NCBI GenBank assembly: GCA_938030915.1
Contig: CALHIO010000165.1
Coordinates: 1-19,878, forward strand
Direction of reading: 5' to 3'
DNA length: 19,878 bases
DNA from: an uncultured Gemmatimonadota bacterium
GTDB lineage: Bacteria; Gemmatimonadota; Gemmatimonadetes; Longimicrobiales; Gaopeijiaceae
Under the pieces are notes generated by a model. It was not told the DNA's origin. It made no database searches and saw only the letters and a list, made by a program, of their open reading frames with translations. Shown in pieces: positions 1 to 7,728 of the stretch; the stretch's first letter is position 1, and every line of letters begins with the position of its first letter. Made by a program: the position numbers and the translations under genes.

Positions 1-391
1 AGATGTAGCCGCCAGCCTGGATGATCCGGTCGAAGCCACTCCGATCGACGACGAGATCCTTGAGCACAGGGAACGCCGACGCGCGCCACGGCTCGATCCA
101 GATCTCGTCCCCGTCCTCGAAGGATCGCATGTGGAGCTGGCAGGCCGTCGTCAGTGACTTCGGACCGTGCGGAACGCCGTTGATCATCATGCCGCATGAA
201 CCGCAGATCCCTTCGCGACAGTCGTGCTCGAACGCGATGGGCTCGTTGCCGTCTTCGGTCAGACGCTCATTGACGACATCGAGCATCTCGAGGAACGACA
301 TGTGCTCCGAGACATCGGAAGCCTCGTATCGCTCGTGTCGCCCCGCATCGCCCGGGCCGTTCTGACGCCAGACGTGGAGAGTCAGCTTCAT
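1..391 (-). CDS. sdhB: Succinate dehydrogenase iron-sulfur subunit, partial (3' end outside window)
   Basis: This is the iron-sulfur subunit of complex II, which passes electrons from the SdhA flavin to the membrane haem/quinone subunit on the cytoplasmic face of the inner membrane. The 130 visible residues cover the N-terminal ferredoxin-like domain. They contain the [2Fe-2S] cysteine cluster motif DCREGICGSC (C58, C63, C66), followed by GMMINGVPHGP and C84 in TTACQLHM. The C-terminal [4Fe-4S]/[3Fe-4S] domain lies beyond the left edge. The ATG at 391 directly follows the sdhA stop codon (TAG at 394-392) with no spacer, so translation is probably coupled to sdhA. The order sdhC-sdhA-sdhB matches type-B enzymes such as that of Bacillus. 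Fumarate reductase activity cannot be excluded from sequence alone. Confidence 0.95.
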   Translation of the reverse strand, partial: MKLTLHVWRQNGPGDAGRHERYEASDVSEHMSFLEMLDVVNERLTEDGNEPIAFEHDCREGICGSCGMMINGVPHGPKSLTTACQLHMRSFEDGDEIWIEPWRASAFPVLKDLVVDRSGFDRIIQAGGYI

Positions 392-2305
392 CTATTTGTA
401 GCTCCGAGTGGAGAGCTGAACGTTGTCGAACACCAGTTCTTCCTCGTGCCGCGAGGGCGCTTCCCCGATGCCGTTGAACTCCCACACCGCTACGTGCGCG
501 AAGTTCTCGTCGTCTCGCTTCGCCTCGCCGTCCGGCGTGGTATGCTCGACTCGATAGTGCGCCCCGCACGACTCGTCGCGCGCGAGCGCGTCGTAGCACA
601 TCGTCTCGGCGAACTCCATGAAGTCCGCCACTCGCCCGGCTTTTTCGAGCGACTGGTTCAGATCGGCTGCCGAGCCCGGGACGAGGACATCCTGCCAGAA
701 TTCGTCACGCAGCTCCGGGATCCTGGCGAGTGCGTCCTTGAGCCCGGACTCGCTGCGCTCCATCCCGCATGCATTCCACATGATGCGCCCCAGCTCGATA
801 TGGAACGAATCGACCGTCCGCTTGCCGTTCACGGACATGAGTCGATCGAGGCGGTCCGCCACCTCTCGCTCCGTGTCTTTCACCGCCGCGTGATCCGCGG
901 GCACGTCCGTTTGGGTGATGCGCGCCAGGTAATTCCCGATCGTCAGCGGGATCACGAAATAGCCGTCCGCGAGCCCCTGCATCAACGCGCTGGCGCCCAG
1001 ACGGTTGGCCCCGTGATCCGAGAAATTTGCTTCACCGATGGCGAACAGACCCGGCACGTTCGTCATGAGGTCGTAGTCGACCCACAGGCCACCCATCGTG
1101 TAGTGCGGCGCCGGGTAGATCCGCATCGGCTCCGTGTACGGATCCTCTCCGGTGATCTTCTCGTACATCGCGAACAGATTTCCGTACCGCTCGCTGATGG
1201 CATCCTGACCGAGTCGAGCGATCGCGTCCTTAAAGTCGAGATAGACGCCGTTCTGCAGCTCGCCGACTCCGTGCCCGCCGTCGACCATTTCCTTCGCCCG
1301 GCGGGACGCGATGTCACGCGGCGAGAGGTTCCCGAAGGAGGGGTAGAAGCGCTCGAGGTAATAGTCGCGCTCACCCTCGGAGATCTGACTCGCCGGGCGG
1401 CGGTCTCCGGCCTCCCGCGGAACCCAGATGCGCCCGTCGTTCCGTAGCGACTCGCTCATCAGGGTCAGCTTCGACTGATAGTCTCCCGACGGAGGGATAC
1501 ATGTCGGGTGAATCTGCGTGTAGCACGGATTCGCGAAGCCCGCCCCTCTGCGGTGCGCCCGCCACGTAGCCGTGACGTTGCAATGCTTCGCGTTGGTCGA
1601 GAGGAAGAAGACGTTCGAGTATCCACCGGTGGCGAGAACGACCGCGTCAGCGGTGAACGACCTCATTTCGCCGGAGACGAGATCACGCGTCACGATGCCG
1701 CGTGCGACCCCGTCGATCATGATCACATCCATCATTTCGTGTCGGGTCGCGATCTCGACGGTGCCCTCGTGAATCTGACGTTCGAGCGCCTGATAGCACC
1801 CCAACAGCAACTGCTGACCCGTCTGGCCTCGTGCGTAGAACGTCCGCGACACCTGGGCACCACCGAACGACCGGTTGGCGAGAAGACCACCGTATTCGCG
1901 GGCAAACGGCACGCCCTGCGCGACTGCCTGGTCGATGATGTTCAGGCTGATCTGCGCCAGCCGGTACACGTTGGCCTCCCGTGACCGGAAGTCACCGCCC
2001 TTCACCGTGTCGTAGAAGAGGCGGAAGATGCTGTCGCCATCGTTCTGGTAGTTCTTCGCCGCGTTGATCCCACCCTGAGCCGCGATGGAATGCGCGCGCC
2101 TCGGCGAATCGTGGTACGTGAAGACCTTCACGTTGTACCCGAGCTCTCCCATGGTCGCGGCCGCGGACGCGCCGGCGAGCCCCGTCCCCACGATGATGAC
2201 GTCGTATTTCCGCTTGTTCGCTGGGTTCACCAGCTTCATGTCGAAGCGGTGCTTGTCCCATTTCTGGGCGATCGGTCCCGAGGGGACTCGGCTGTTCAGC
2301 TCCAT
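392..2305 (-). CDS. sdhA: Succinate dehydrogenase / fumarate reductase flavoprotein subunit
   Basis: This is the FAD-containing catalytic subunit (637 aa, usual length for type-B SdhA/FrdA), which oxidises succinate to fumarate. The Rossmann dinucleotide motif is at residues 36-56 (IIVGTGLAGASAAATMGELG). The histidine expected to carry covalent FAD is H72 in RAHSIAAQGGINAAKN. Substrate-site signatures are IHPT (266), SPRDIASR with R330, HYTMGG (H401), and the ANRLGAS region (R435). The start is the ATG at 2305, with AAGG about 10 nt upstream in the 30-nt gap after sdhC. The N-terminal extension of about 30 residues before the FAD domain and the AQGGINAAKN form resemble the Bacteroidetes/Bacillus-type enzymes more than the mitochondrial-type SdhA. 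sdhB follows immediately. Confidence 0.96.
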   Translation of the reverse strand: MELNSRVPSGPIAQKWDKHRFDMKLVNPANKRKYDVIIVGTGLAGASAAATMGELGYNVKVFTYHDSPRRAHSIAAQGGINAAKNYQNDGDSIFRLFYDTVKGGDFRSREANVYRLAQISLNIIDQAVAQGVPFAREYGGLLANRSFGGAQVSRTFYARGQTGQQLLLGCYQALERQIHEGTVEIATRHEMMDVIMIDGVARGIVTRDLVSGEMRSFTADAVVLATGGYSNVFFLSTNAKHCNVTATWRAHRRGAGFANPCYTQIHPTCIPPSGDYQSKLTLMSESLRNDGRIWVPREAGDRRPASQISEGERDYYLERFYPSFGNLSPRDIASRRAKEMVDGGHGVGELQNGVYLDFKDAIARLGQDAISERYGNLFAMYEKITGEDPYTEPMRIYPAPHYTMGGLWVDYDLMTNVPGLFAIGEANFSDHGANRLGASALMQGLADGYFVIPLTIGNYLARITQTDVPADHAAVKDTEREVADRLDRLMSVNGKRTVDSFHIELGRIMWNACGMERSESGLKDALARIPELRDEFWQDVLVPGSAADLNQSLEKAGRVADFMEFAETMCYDALARDESCGAHYRVEHTTPDGEAKRDDENFAHVAVWEFNGIGEAPSRHEEELVFDNVQLSTRSYK

Positions 2306-2335
2306 TTCGGACTGACCTTTCTCAGCGCCGGAGCG

Positions 2336-3025
2336 CTACGAAATGACGCCGGTGAGGACCAGCGTCGGCGGCGTGAGGAACCCCACGAACACCACGATCG
2401 CGAAGCCCGCGGCGAAGGGGCGTCGGAGATGATTGTATTTGGGGTGGCTCAGGCCGAGCGTTTGAAAGAAGCTCCAGACCCCGTGATACAGATGGAGGCA
2501 GAGTGCCGATTGGGCGATCAGGTAGACCGCGAAGATCGCCGGGTTCTGGAATGCGTTGACGTAGTTCTGGTGCACCGCACCGTACACGAACGAAGAGTGT
2601 GCCTGTCCAGTGGTGAAGTGCAGGATGTGATACACCACGAAGAGGAGCAGGATCACCCCTCCCCACCGCATCGTACGAGATGCGTATGACAGGCTGAGAC
2701 TGTCCTCCCTCGCGTACCCCGAAGGCCGAGCCGCTCGACTGAGCTGGGCGAGTTGCACGGCAGAGAGAACGTGGACCGCGACAGCACCGAGTAGCACGAA
2801 CCGTGCGATCCACAGCAGTCCTCCGTGAGGCAGCAGCGGATAGCCCACCTCGCGAAGGAACTCGGCATACACGTCCATCGCGAAATGCCCATCCGACGGG
2901 GGAACCAGCATCTTGAGGTTGCCGAGCATGTGCGCGAACACGAACCCGAACAGCACGACTCCGGATAGCGCCATCAGGACTTTCTTCCCGACGGTCGTCC
3001 GATAGAGTGTCGCCACGCGGCGCAT
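2336..3025 (-). CDS. sdhC: Succinate dehydrogenase cytochrome b subunit, type B (di-haem, five-helix anchor)
   Basis: This is the single membrane anchor of complex II (229 aa). Five hydrophobic segments are visible at about residues 15-36, 70-94, 120-140, 163-184 and 204-227, which is the type-B architecture and not the split SdhC/SdhD pair. Four intramembrane histidines suit two b-type haems: H32 (FAHMLGN), H85 (AVHVLSA), H133 or H136 (YHILHF) and H178 or H181 (LHLYHG). Their spacing parallels the four haem ligands known in Bacillus subtilis SdhC. The ATG at 3025 has GGAG 5 nt upstream. It is the first gene of sdhCAB, with a 336-nt non-coding region upstream. The direction of menaquinone or other quinone chemistry is not decided by the sequence. 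Confidence 0.93.
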   Translation of the reverse strand: MRRVATLYRTTVGKKVLMALSGVVLFGFVFAHMLGNLKMLVPPSDGHFAMDVYAEFLREVGYPLLPHGGLLWIARFVLLGAVAVHVLSAVQLAQLSRAARPSGYAREDSLSLSYASRTMRWGGVILLLFVVYHILHFTTGQAHSSFVYGAVHQNYVNAFQNPAIFAVYLIAQSALCLHLYHGVWSFFQTLGLSHPKYNHLRRPFAAGFAIVVFVGFLTPPTLVLTGVIS

Positions 3026-3361
3026 GGAAACTCCAGTGGGAGTACAAAACTTCGATCTGAGGTCGGCTCATAATCGCGGTTGTGATACGTCCTCGCGCGC
3101 GCAGAGCCACGAGCAAATACCCTTCATGACACTTCTTTGAACGGCTTTTCACCCCGAATCCGTTCTGGAGTTCGAACCTGTTCTCAGAGCGGGTCGAGCG
3201 GGCGCCCGAAACCCCTGTGCCGACCTGTCGGTTACCCCGCGGTCGCCGAACGGTTACCCCCGCCCACACACCGCCGCGGCGGGCGATTCATCCCTCGGAG
3301 AGCGATGCTTCGCTTCGTCTTCACCCCGGCCCGGATGGCGATCGATGCCATGCCGGCATGT
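3026..3361. other. Intergenic region upstream of sdhC and downstream of the EF-G-like gene
   Basis: This 336-nt stretch has no credible gene on either strand. It should hold the sdh promoter. I see only a weak minus-strand candidate (TTCAAA, 16 nt, TATTTG, around 3113-3140) and no convincing -35/-10 pair. It contains the CGGTTACCCC direct repeat listed separately. Just after the EF-G-like stop codon there is a 12-bp perfect palindrome CATGCCGGCATG (3349-3360), followed on the minus strand by a short ATGGC/GCCAT stem (3335-3351). Neither is followed by a T-run, so no intrinsic terminator is evident. Confidence 0.6.
3229..3260. repeat. Two 10-bp direct repeats CGGTTACCCC, 22 bp apart, upstream of sdhC
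   Basis: CGGTTACCCC occurs exactly at 3229-3238 and again at 3251-3260, with starts 22 bp apart, about two helical turns. The core GGTTACC is nearly self-complementary. The pair lies about 204-235 bp upstream of the sdhC ATG. The repeat is seen directly; a role as a regulator-binding site is inference from phasing and position. Confidence 0.5.
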
Positions 3362-5440
3362 CTAGTGTGAGGCGTCTTCCTCTCGTTCCGCGCGCACCTT
3401 CTGAGCCACCGAATCCGGCGCAGGCTCGTAACCGGCCAGCGTGCGATTGTGATGGGCCCGGCCCTGCGTCATCGACCGAAGTGTCGCGGCGTACTTGTAG
3501 AGCTCGGACTCCGGGACCACGGCCCGTACGTGAGTCCGGCCCGAGTCCGGGTCCATGCCCTGGACCTTGCCGCGCCGTGACGTGAGGTCACCCATCACGT
3601 CACCGACGTATTCGTCAGGGGTGGTGACCGTAACCTCAACGACAGGTTCCAGAAGCACCGGGCTGCACTTTTCCGCCACCACCCTGAACGCGATCGAGCC
3701 CGCAAGCTTGAACGCGATGTCCGAAGAATCGACCGAGTGGTACGAGCCGTCGTAGCATTCGGCGGCGAAGTCGACGAGGGGATAGCCCGCGATCACACCT
3801 CGTCCGGCGGCCTCGCGAATCCCCTTGTCGACGGACGGCACATATTTGCCCGGAATGACGCCACCCTTGATGGAGTCGACGAATTCGTATCCGGCCCCAC
3901 GAGGGTTCGGACGCAGGCGAATCCAGCAGTCACCGAACTGACCGCGGCCGCCGGACTGCTTCTTGTGCCGACCCTGTCCCTCTCCCTGCCTCGTGATCGT
4001 CTCGCGGTACGCGATCCGGGGCTGCTCGGTCTCGACCTTCACCCCGTACTTTCGCTCCATCCGCTCGAACTGGACGTCCAGGTGAAGCTCACCCACCCCC
4101 CGGGCGATGGTCTGATGCAGCTCGGGGTTGAAGGAGGCCGAAAACGTCGGATCCTCCTCGTGAAGCTTGGGCAGCACCTCACCCAACTTGTCCTCATCCG
4201 CGCGAGTCGCGCCCTTGATCGCAATCGCGATGTCCGCGTTCGGAAACTCGATCGGGGTGAGTGGGATCTTCTGTCCGGCACTGCACAACGTGTCATTCGT
4301 GTGCGTGTGCTTGAGCTTGGCAACCACACCGATGTCTCCCGCGTGCAACGTTCCGACCTCGTTGCGTTCCTTGCCCAGCGGAATCGACAGATGATTCAGC
4401 TTCTCGGGCTTCCCGTCGGACGCATTGGACACCTCCGCTCCGTTGGACACCGTTCCGGAGAAGATCCGGAAGTACGAGAGCTCGCCGACGTGCGGCTCGG
4501 CGGCAGTCTTGAACACGAGAGCCGCAAGGGGCCCACTGTCGTCGGCCACGTATTCGGTCTCGCCGACGAGTTCGGGGGCGGCCTCCGCAGGATTCGGGCA
4601 CAACTCGACGAGCTTCCTGAGGAGGGCTCGAATCCCGAACGTCTTGTTCGCGGCGCCGCAGAACACCGGGAAGACGTCCTTGCGAGCCATCCCCCGGGCC
4701 ATCGCATCGATCGCCTCCTCGCGGGAAATATGACCGCCTTCGAGATAGGCCTCCAGAAGACTCTCGTCCGTGGTCGCGAGCGTCTCCTGCAGCTCCGTCT
4801 CCCATTGAGCTTCCTTGTCCTTCAGCTCATCGGGGATCTCCGACTCGTCGTATTCCCCCTTCGTCGTACCCGACTTGTAGATGTGGGCCCTTTCGCTGAA
4901 GAGGTTGATGATGCCGTGGAAGTCGTCTCCCTCTCCGACGGGGATCTCCACCGGCAGCGCCTGCTCCGTGAGCCGCGTCTTGATCTGCTGGAACACGCCC
5001 TCGAAGTCCGCGTGCTCCTTGTCCATCATCGAGACGAAGAAGATCAGCGGAATCCCGCGGTCCTGGCAGTACCGCCAGACGCGCTCCGTTCCGACTTCGA
5101 CTCCCGCCGTCGCACTCACGACAATGATCGCCGCGTCCGCGACCCGGACGGCTGACAGAGCCTCGCCGGTGAAGTCCAGGTAACCCGGAGTGTCCAGGAG
5201 GTTGATCTTCGTATCCATGTGCTCCGCGTACGCGGGCGTGAGCTGGATCGAAATCTCGTGCGCGTGCTCTTCCGGAGCATGCATCGTGACCGCCGTGCCG
5301 TCATCGACCTTCCCCAGGCGCTTCGACGTCCCGGAGACGTAACAGAGGGCGTCGATGAGCGTCGTCTTCCCCGCCCCACCGTGCCCGAGGACCGCGACGT
5401 TGCGGATGTGGTCCGTGGTGTACTCCTTCGCCGACGCCAT
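3362..5440 (-). CDS. Elongation factor G-like GTPase (EF-G2 / EF-G-like family)
   Basis: This is a 692-aa five-domain translational GTPase of the EF-G fold. The P-loop is GHGGAGKT (19-26), not the AHIDAGKT of canonical EF-G. Switch I reads HEISIQ in place of RGITI, and switch II reads DTPGYLDF (83-90) with Tyr for the catalytic His. These traits point to the EF-G-like paralogue group. The G4 position reads SMMD (137-140) instead of NKxD, and the G5 region reads GAANK. Domain IV is present, with HKKQSGGRGQFG and the IPGKYVPSVDKGI segment, and the C-terminal domain V is complete. I chose the ATG at 5440 because GGGAGG lies 7 nt upstream; an upstream TTG at 5512 has no support. Its role (translocation, ribosome recycling or stress) is not established. 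It appears monocistronic, with its own promoter at 5561-5589. Confidence 0.88.
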   Translation of the reverse strand: MASAKEYTTDHIRNVAVLGHGGAGKTTLIDALCYVSGTSKRLGKVDDGTAVTMHAPEEHAHEISIQLTPAYAEHMDTKINLLDTPGYLDFTGEALSAVRVADAAIIVVSATAGVEVGTERVWRYCQDRGIPLIFFVSMMDKEHADFEGVFQQIKTRLTEQALPVEIPVGEGDDFHGIINLFSERAHIYKSGTTKGEYDESEIPDELKDKEAQWETELQETLATTDESLLEAYLEGGHISREEAIDAMARGMARKDVFPVFCGAANKTFGIRALLRKLVELCPNPAEAAPELVGETEYVADDSGPLAALVFKTAAEPHVGELSYFRIFSGTVSNGAEVSNASDGKPEKLNHLSIPLGKERNEVGTLHAGDIGVVAKLKHTHTNDTLCSAGQKIPLTPIEFPNADIAIAIKGATRADEDKLGEVLPKLHEEDPTFSASFNPELHQTIARGVGELHLDVQFERMERKYGVKVETEQPRIAYRETITRQGEGQGRHKKQSGGRGQFGDCWIRLRPNPRGAGYEFVDSIKGGVIPGKYVPSVDKGIREAAGRGVIAGYPLVDFAAECYDGSYHSVDSSDIAFKLAGSIAFRVVAEKCSPVLLEPVVEVTVTTPDEYVGDVMGDLTSRRGKVQGMDPDSGRTHVRAVVPESELYKYAATLRSMTQGRAHHNRTLAGYEPAPDSVAQKVRAEREEDASH

Positions 5441-5447
5441 TCGGAAT

Positions 5448-5453
5448 CCTCCC
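5448..5453 (-). promoter_or_regulatory. Ribosome binding site of the EF-G-like gene
   Basis: GGGAGG on the minus strand sits 7 nt before the ATG at 5440. It decides the start against the longer TTG reading at 5512. Confidence 0.75.
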
Positions 5454-5470
5454 GGGTTCGATGAAGCGGA

Positions 5471-5504
5471 GCCCGCCGGTATCCGGCTTCGAACGTCGGC
5501 GGGC
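5471..5504 (-). other. Inverted repeat in the 5' leader of the EF-G-like gene
   Basis: Perfect 8-bp arms GCCCGCCG (5471-5478) and CGGCGGGC (5497-5504) enclose an 18-nt loop, 31-64 nt upstream of the ATG. A second short stem (CCCC/GGGG around 5539-5554) lies closer to the predicted transcription start. Together they imply a folded leader. No riboswitch family is recognised. Confidence 0.4.
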
Positions 5505-5560
5505 CCCTCCAAGCTGTCCCCCGGGACCTCGCACGAGACCCCGCAAAAGGGGGGCGTTCG

Positions 5561-5589
5561 AGTGTAGGCGGGCCAATTTCCGGTTGCAA
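5561..5589 (-). promoter_or_regulatory. Predicted sigma70-type promoter for the EF-G-like gene
   Basis: On the minus strand, TTGCAA (5589-5584) and TACACT (5566-5561) are separated by exactly 17 nt; each hexamer matches the consensus at four of six positions. Transcription would start near 5554, giving a leader of about 115 nt. It falls in the 264-nt gap between the rhomboid stop and the EF-G-like start, where a promoter is expected. Confidence 0.45.
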
Positions 5590-5704
5590 GCCGGCGATCG
5601 GAACTGTCAGCTCATCGGGTCGTGAGGAGCGGATCTGGTGAGAATCGTCCGCGCTCGCCGCGACCAAACGACCGAAGACGCGGGGTCGGTGGCGGCGCTG
5701 CTGG

Positions 5705-6547
5705 CTAGTTGGTCCGGTGCTTTCTCGAAACCTGGTCGAGAAGCTCCAGCTCGTCCGGCGTCAGGGCGGACATGCCCTCCGCGGAGATCTTGTCGAGGAC
5801 GGCGTCGACCTTGTCGTACAACGCACTATCCTCGCTACCCTTCGAGCCGACACGCGATGAAATCTGCTCGTCTTCGGACTCGTCTCTCGGAACGATGGCC
5901 AGGCGACGCGTCCGGGTCGCGGCTTTGCGCATGTTGCCTACCGTTGCACCGGCCCGCCAGTCGGCCTTGAGATAGATCCAGCCGGTGATCAGACCACCGA
6001 GGTGGGCTAGGTGAGCCACGTTGCTGCCCTGTGCACTCCCCGTCGCGCTCAGAAGCGCGACCAGCGCCATGAACCCGACCAGGAAACGCGCCTCGACGGG
6101 GAAGATACCGAACACGTAGATCGGCGCGCGCGGCCAATTCATCGCGAAGGCGAGCATGACGCCATAGAGGGCGGCGGAGGCGCCAACGATCGAGTTCGGC
6201 AGGAAGAGGAAGCTGAGCACCGCCCCACCGAGACCACAGATCAGGTAGAACTTCAAGAACTCACGCTCACCCCAGCGTCCCTCGAGCGGGGGCCCGAAGA
6301 AGAAAAGCATGAGCATGTTGAAGAACAGGTGCCCGAGACTTGCGTGCACGAACATGTAGGTGAGTGGCGCCCACGGCCGGAAGACGATGCGAGCGGGCTG
6401 GAATGCGAGCCAGTCCCCAACGATGGCCGGAAGCAGAAGCGTGATCGCGAAGATCACGACGTTCGCGATCAGAAGCCGTTTCACCATCGGTGTCGGGCGC
6501 AGCGACATGCCGAGTGAATCGTATCCGAAGCCGCTTTGGTAGCTCAT
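5705..6547 (-). CDS. Rhomboid-family intramembrane serine protease with DUF6576-like C-terminal tail
   Basis: This 280-aa protein has about six membrane segments between residues 20 and 195 and a charged cytoplasmic tail. Rhomboid signatures are H68-x4-H73-x3-N77 (HASLGHLFFN), the catalytic serine S124 in GASAALYG, and the catalytic histidine H182 in AHLAHLGG. The loop after the serine is GASA, where most active rhomboids have GASG. The tail ends in LDKISAEGMSALTPDELELLDQ, resembling the small helical tail (DUF6576) of many bacterial rhomboids. Rhomboids cleave membrane proteins within the bilayer; the substrate here is unknown. The ATG at 6547 lacks a clear Shine-Dalgarno. M14 is a possible alternative start. 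It follows ddl after 148 nt and may be the last gene of the mutS-led run. Confidence 0.88.
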   Translation of the reverse strand: MSYQSGFGYDSLGMSLRPTPMVKRLLIANVVIFAITLLLPAIVGDWLAFQPARIVFRPWAPLTYMFVHASLGHLFFNMLMLFFFGPPLEGRWGEREFLKFYLICGLGGAVLSFLFLPNSIVGASAALYGVMLAFAMNWPRAPIYVFGIFPVEARFLVGFMALVALLSATGSAQGSNVAHLAHLGGLITGWIYLKADWRAGATVGNMRKAATRTRRLAIVPRDESEDEQISSRVGSKGSEDSALYDKVDAVLDKISAEGMSALTPDELELLDQVSRKHRTN

Positions 6548-6562
6548 GGCGTCCGCATCGCT

Positions 6563-6589
6563 AAAACGTCTGCTCGGGCCACCCCCGAG
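6563..6589 (-). terminator. Weak terminator-like hairpin between ddl and the rhomboid gene
   Basis: On the minus strand CTCGGG and CCCGAG form a 6-bp stem with a 5-nt loop (6573-6589), followed 6 nt later by TTTT (6566-6563). The stem is short and the T-run is displaced, so termination would be partial at best. It ends 16 nt before the rhomboid ATG, so it could instead affect that gene's translation. A second palindrome, TTCCTAGGAA, lies at 6625-6634. Confidence 0.25.
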
Positions 6590-6695
6590 TGCGACTTCTA
6601 TCGAACCCCCGGCTCAGGGGCAGGTTCCTAGGAATCCGTCCTGCTCTGCTCCCCGGGCTCGGGCGGCCATCCAGCCGGCCGTGAGCCGTGGGAGG

Positions 6696-7712
6696 TCAGA
6701 AAGAATGACCGCGGGACCGGCCGTGCGCGAGTCGCGTGATCCGGTCGCACAGCTCGGGGAACTCCACGCCCGCCGCAGCTGCTCCCTTGGGCAGAAGGCT
6801 GTTCGCGGTCATGCCGGGTAGCGCGTTGGCTTCCAGACACCACGGCTCACCTTCGTCGTCGACAATGAAGTCGACGCGCGAGTAATCTCGGAGCCGCAAG
6901 GCGCCGTGAACCTCGAGGGCCAGGGAGCGCAGGCGGTCGGATAACGTAACCGGGATATCGGCCGGAAAGATCTCCTGGGCCATGCCCGGCTGATACTTGC
7001 ACTCGTAGTCGAAGATCTCGTGCTCCGGCACGATCTCCCCGACCGGATACGTGTCACCGCCCACGACTCCGACCGTGAATTCCCGTCCGGCGCAGTATCG
7101 CTCGAACAGCACGACGTCATCCCACCCCTTGCTCTCGGCGATGACCTCGTCGAGTTCCGCACGATCGTGCGCGAGCGCGAGACGAAGCGACGACCCCCCA
7201 CTGGCGGCTTTGACGATAACCGGTAAGCCCAGCACCGCCTCGACCTCCTCCGCCGTGACCGGCCCGACGAGCCAGTCCGGGGTCGGAATGCCCGCATCCC
7301 TCAGGAGGCGCTTGGTGACTTCCTTATCCATCGCGAGCGAGCACCCGAGTCGGTCACTACCGGTGTACGCCACGCCGGCCACGTCGAGAAGAGCCTGGAT
7401 CGTCCCGTCCTCCCCGCTCCCTCCATGCAGTGCGAGGAAGAAGACGTCGACCATGGCAAGGGACGGACTTCGAACCAGTCCGACGGTCTCGCCCTCGTCC
7501 ATCGCAGAGAGTGCGTTCGCCTCGGGTGGCAGCTGACCCACACCCGACGAGACGAGCGCGGCTTCCGCCTCGGCCGAGAGCGGGCCGCGAACCGTGTCCA
7601 CCGCCACCACCTCGTGCCCGGCCTGACGCAGTGCGCCAGCGACCTGGGCGCCCGAGGCGAGGGAAACGTCCCTCTCGTCGGACGTCCCGCCCATGAGGAC
7701 CGCGACCTTCAC
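6696..7712 (-). CDS. ddl: D-alanine--D-alanine ligase
   Basis: This ATP-grasp ligase makes the D-Ala-D-Ala dipeptide for peptidoglycan precursors in the cytoplasm (338 aa, usual length). N-terminal GGTSDERDVSLASG carries E13 of the first D-Ala site. LHGGSGEDGTIQ is at 95-106. The ATP-site motif is VKAASGGSS (167-175), and the omega-loop IFDYECKY (233-240) keeps the tyrosine associated with D-Ala-D-Ala rather than D-Ala-D-lactate ligases. R279 and D281 (SRVDF) and EANALPGMT (294-302) form the metal and second substrate site. The start is a GTG at 7712, 16 nt after the cystathionine beta-synthase stop; no ATG precedes the conserved KVAVLMGG. The usual VKP in the ATP motif is VKA here and GSSVG is GSSLR. 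Confidence 0.94.
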   Translation of the reverse strand: MKVAVLMGGTSDERDVSLASGAQVAGALRQAGHEVVAVDTVRGPLSAEAEAALVSSGVGQLPPEANALSAMDEGETVGLVRSPSLAMVDVFFLALHGGSGEDGTIQALLDVAGVAYTGSDRLGCSLAMDKEVTKRLLRDAGIPTPDWLVGPVTAEEVEAVLGLPVIVKAASGGSSLRLALAHDRAELDEVIAESKGWDDVVLFERYCAGREFTVGVVGGDTYPVGEIVPEHEIFDYECKYQPGMAQEIFPADIPVTLSDRLRSLALEVHGALRLRDYSRVDFIVDDEGEPWCLEANALPGMTANSLLPKGAAAAGVEFPELCDRITRLAHGRSRGHSF

Positions 7713-7728
7713 GACAGGGCCCTGCTCG

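Noticed and set aside
224..1447. 407-codon plus-strand open frame opposite sdhA
   Set aside because: It is the antisense shadow of a strongly conserved gene in high-GC DNA; its translation is Arg/Val/His-rich and shows no family motif.
3349..3360. 12-bp palindrome CATGCCGGCATG as a terminator of the EF-G-like gene
   Set aside because: It has no loop and no following T-run; likely chance or a protein site at most.
3737..5155. 472-codon plus-strand open frame opposite the EF-G-like gene
   Set aside because: Same shadow effect; no recognisable domain and no Shine-Dalgarno evidence.
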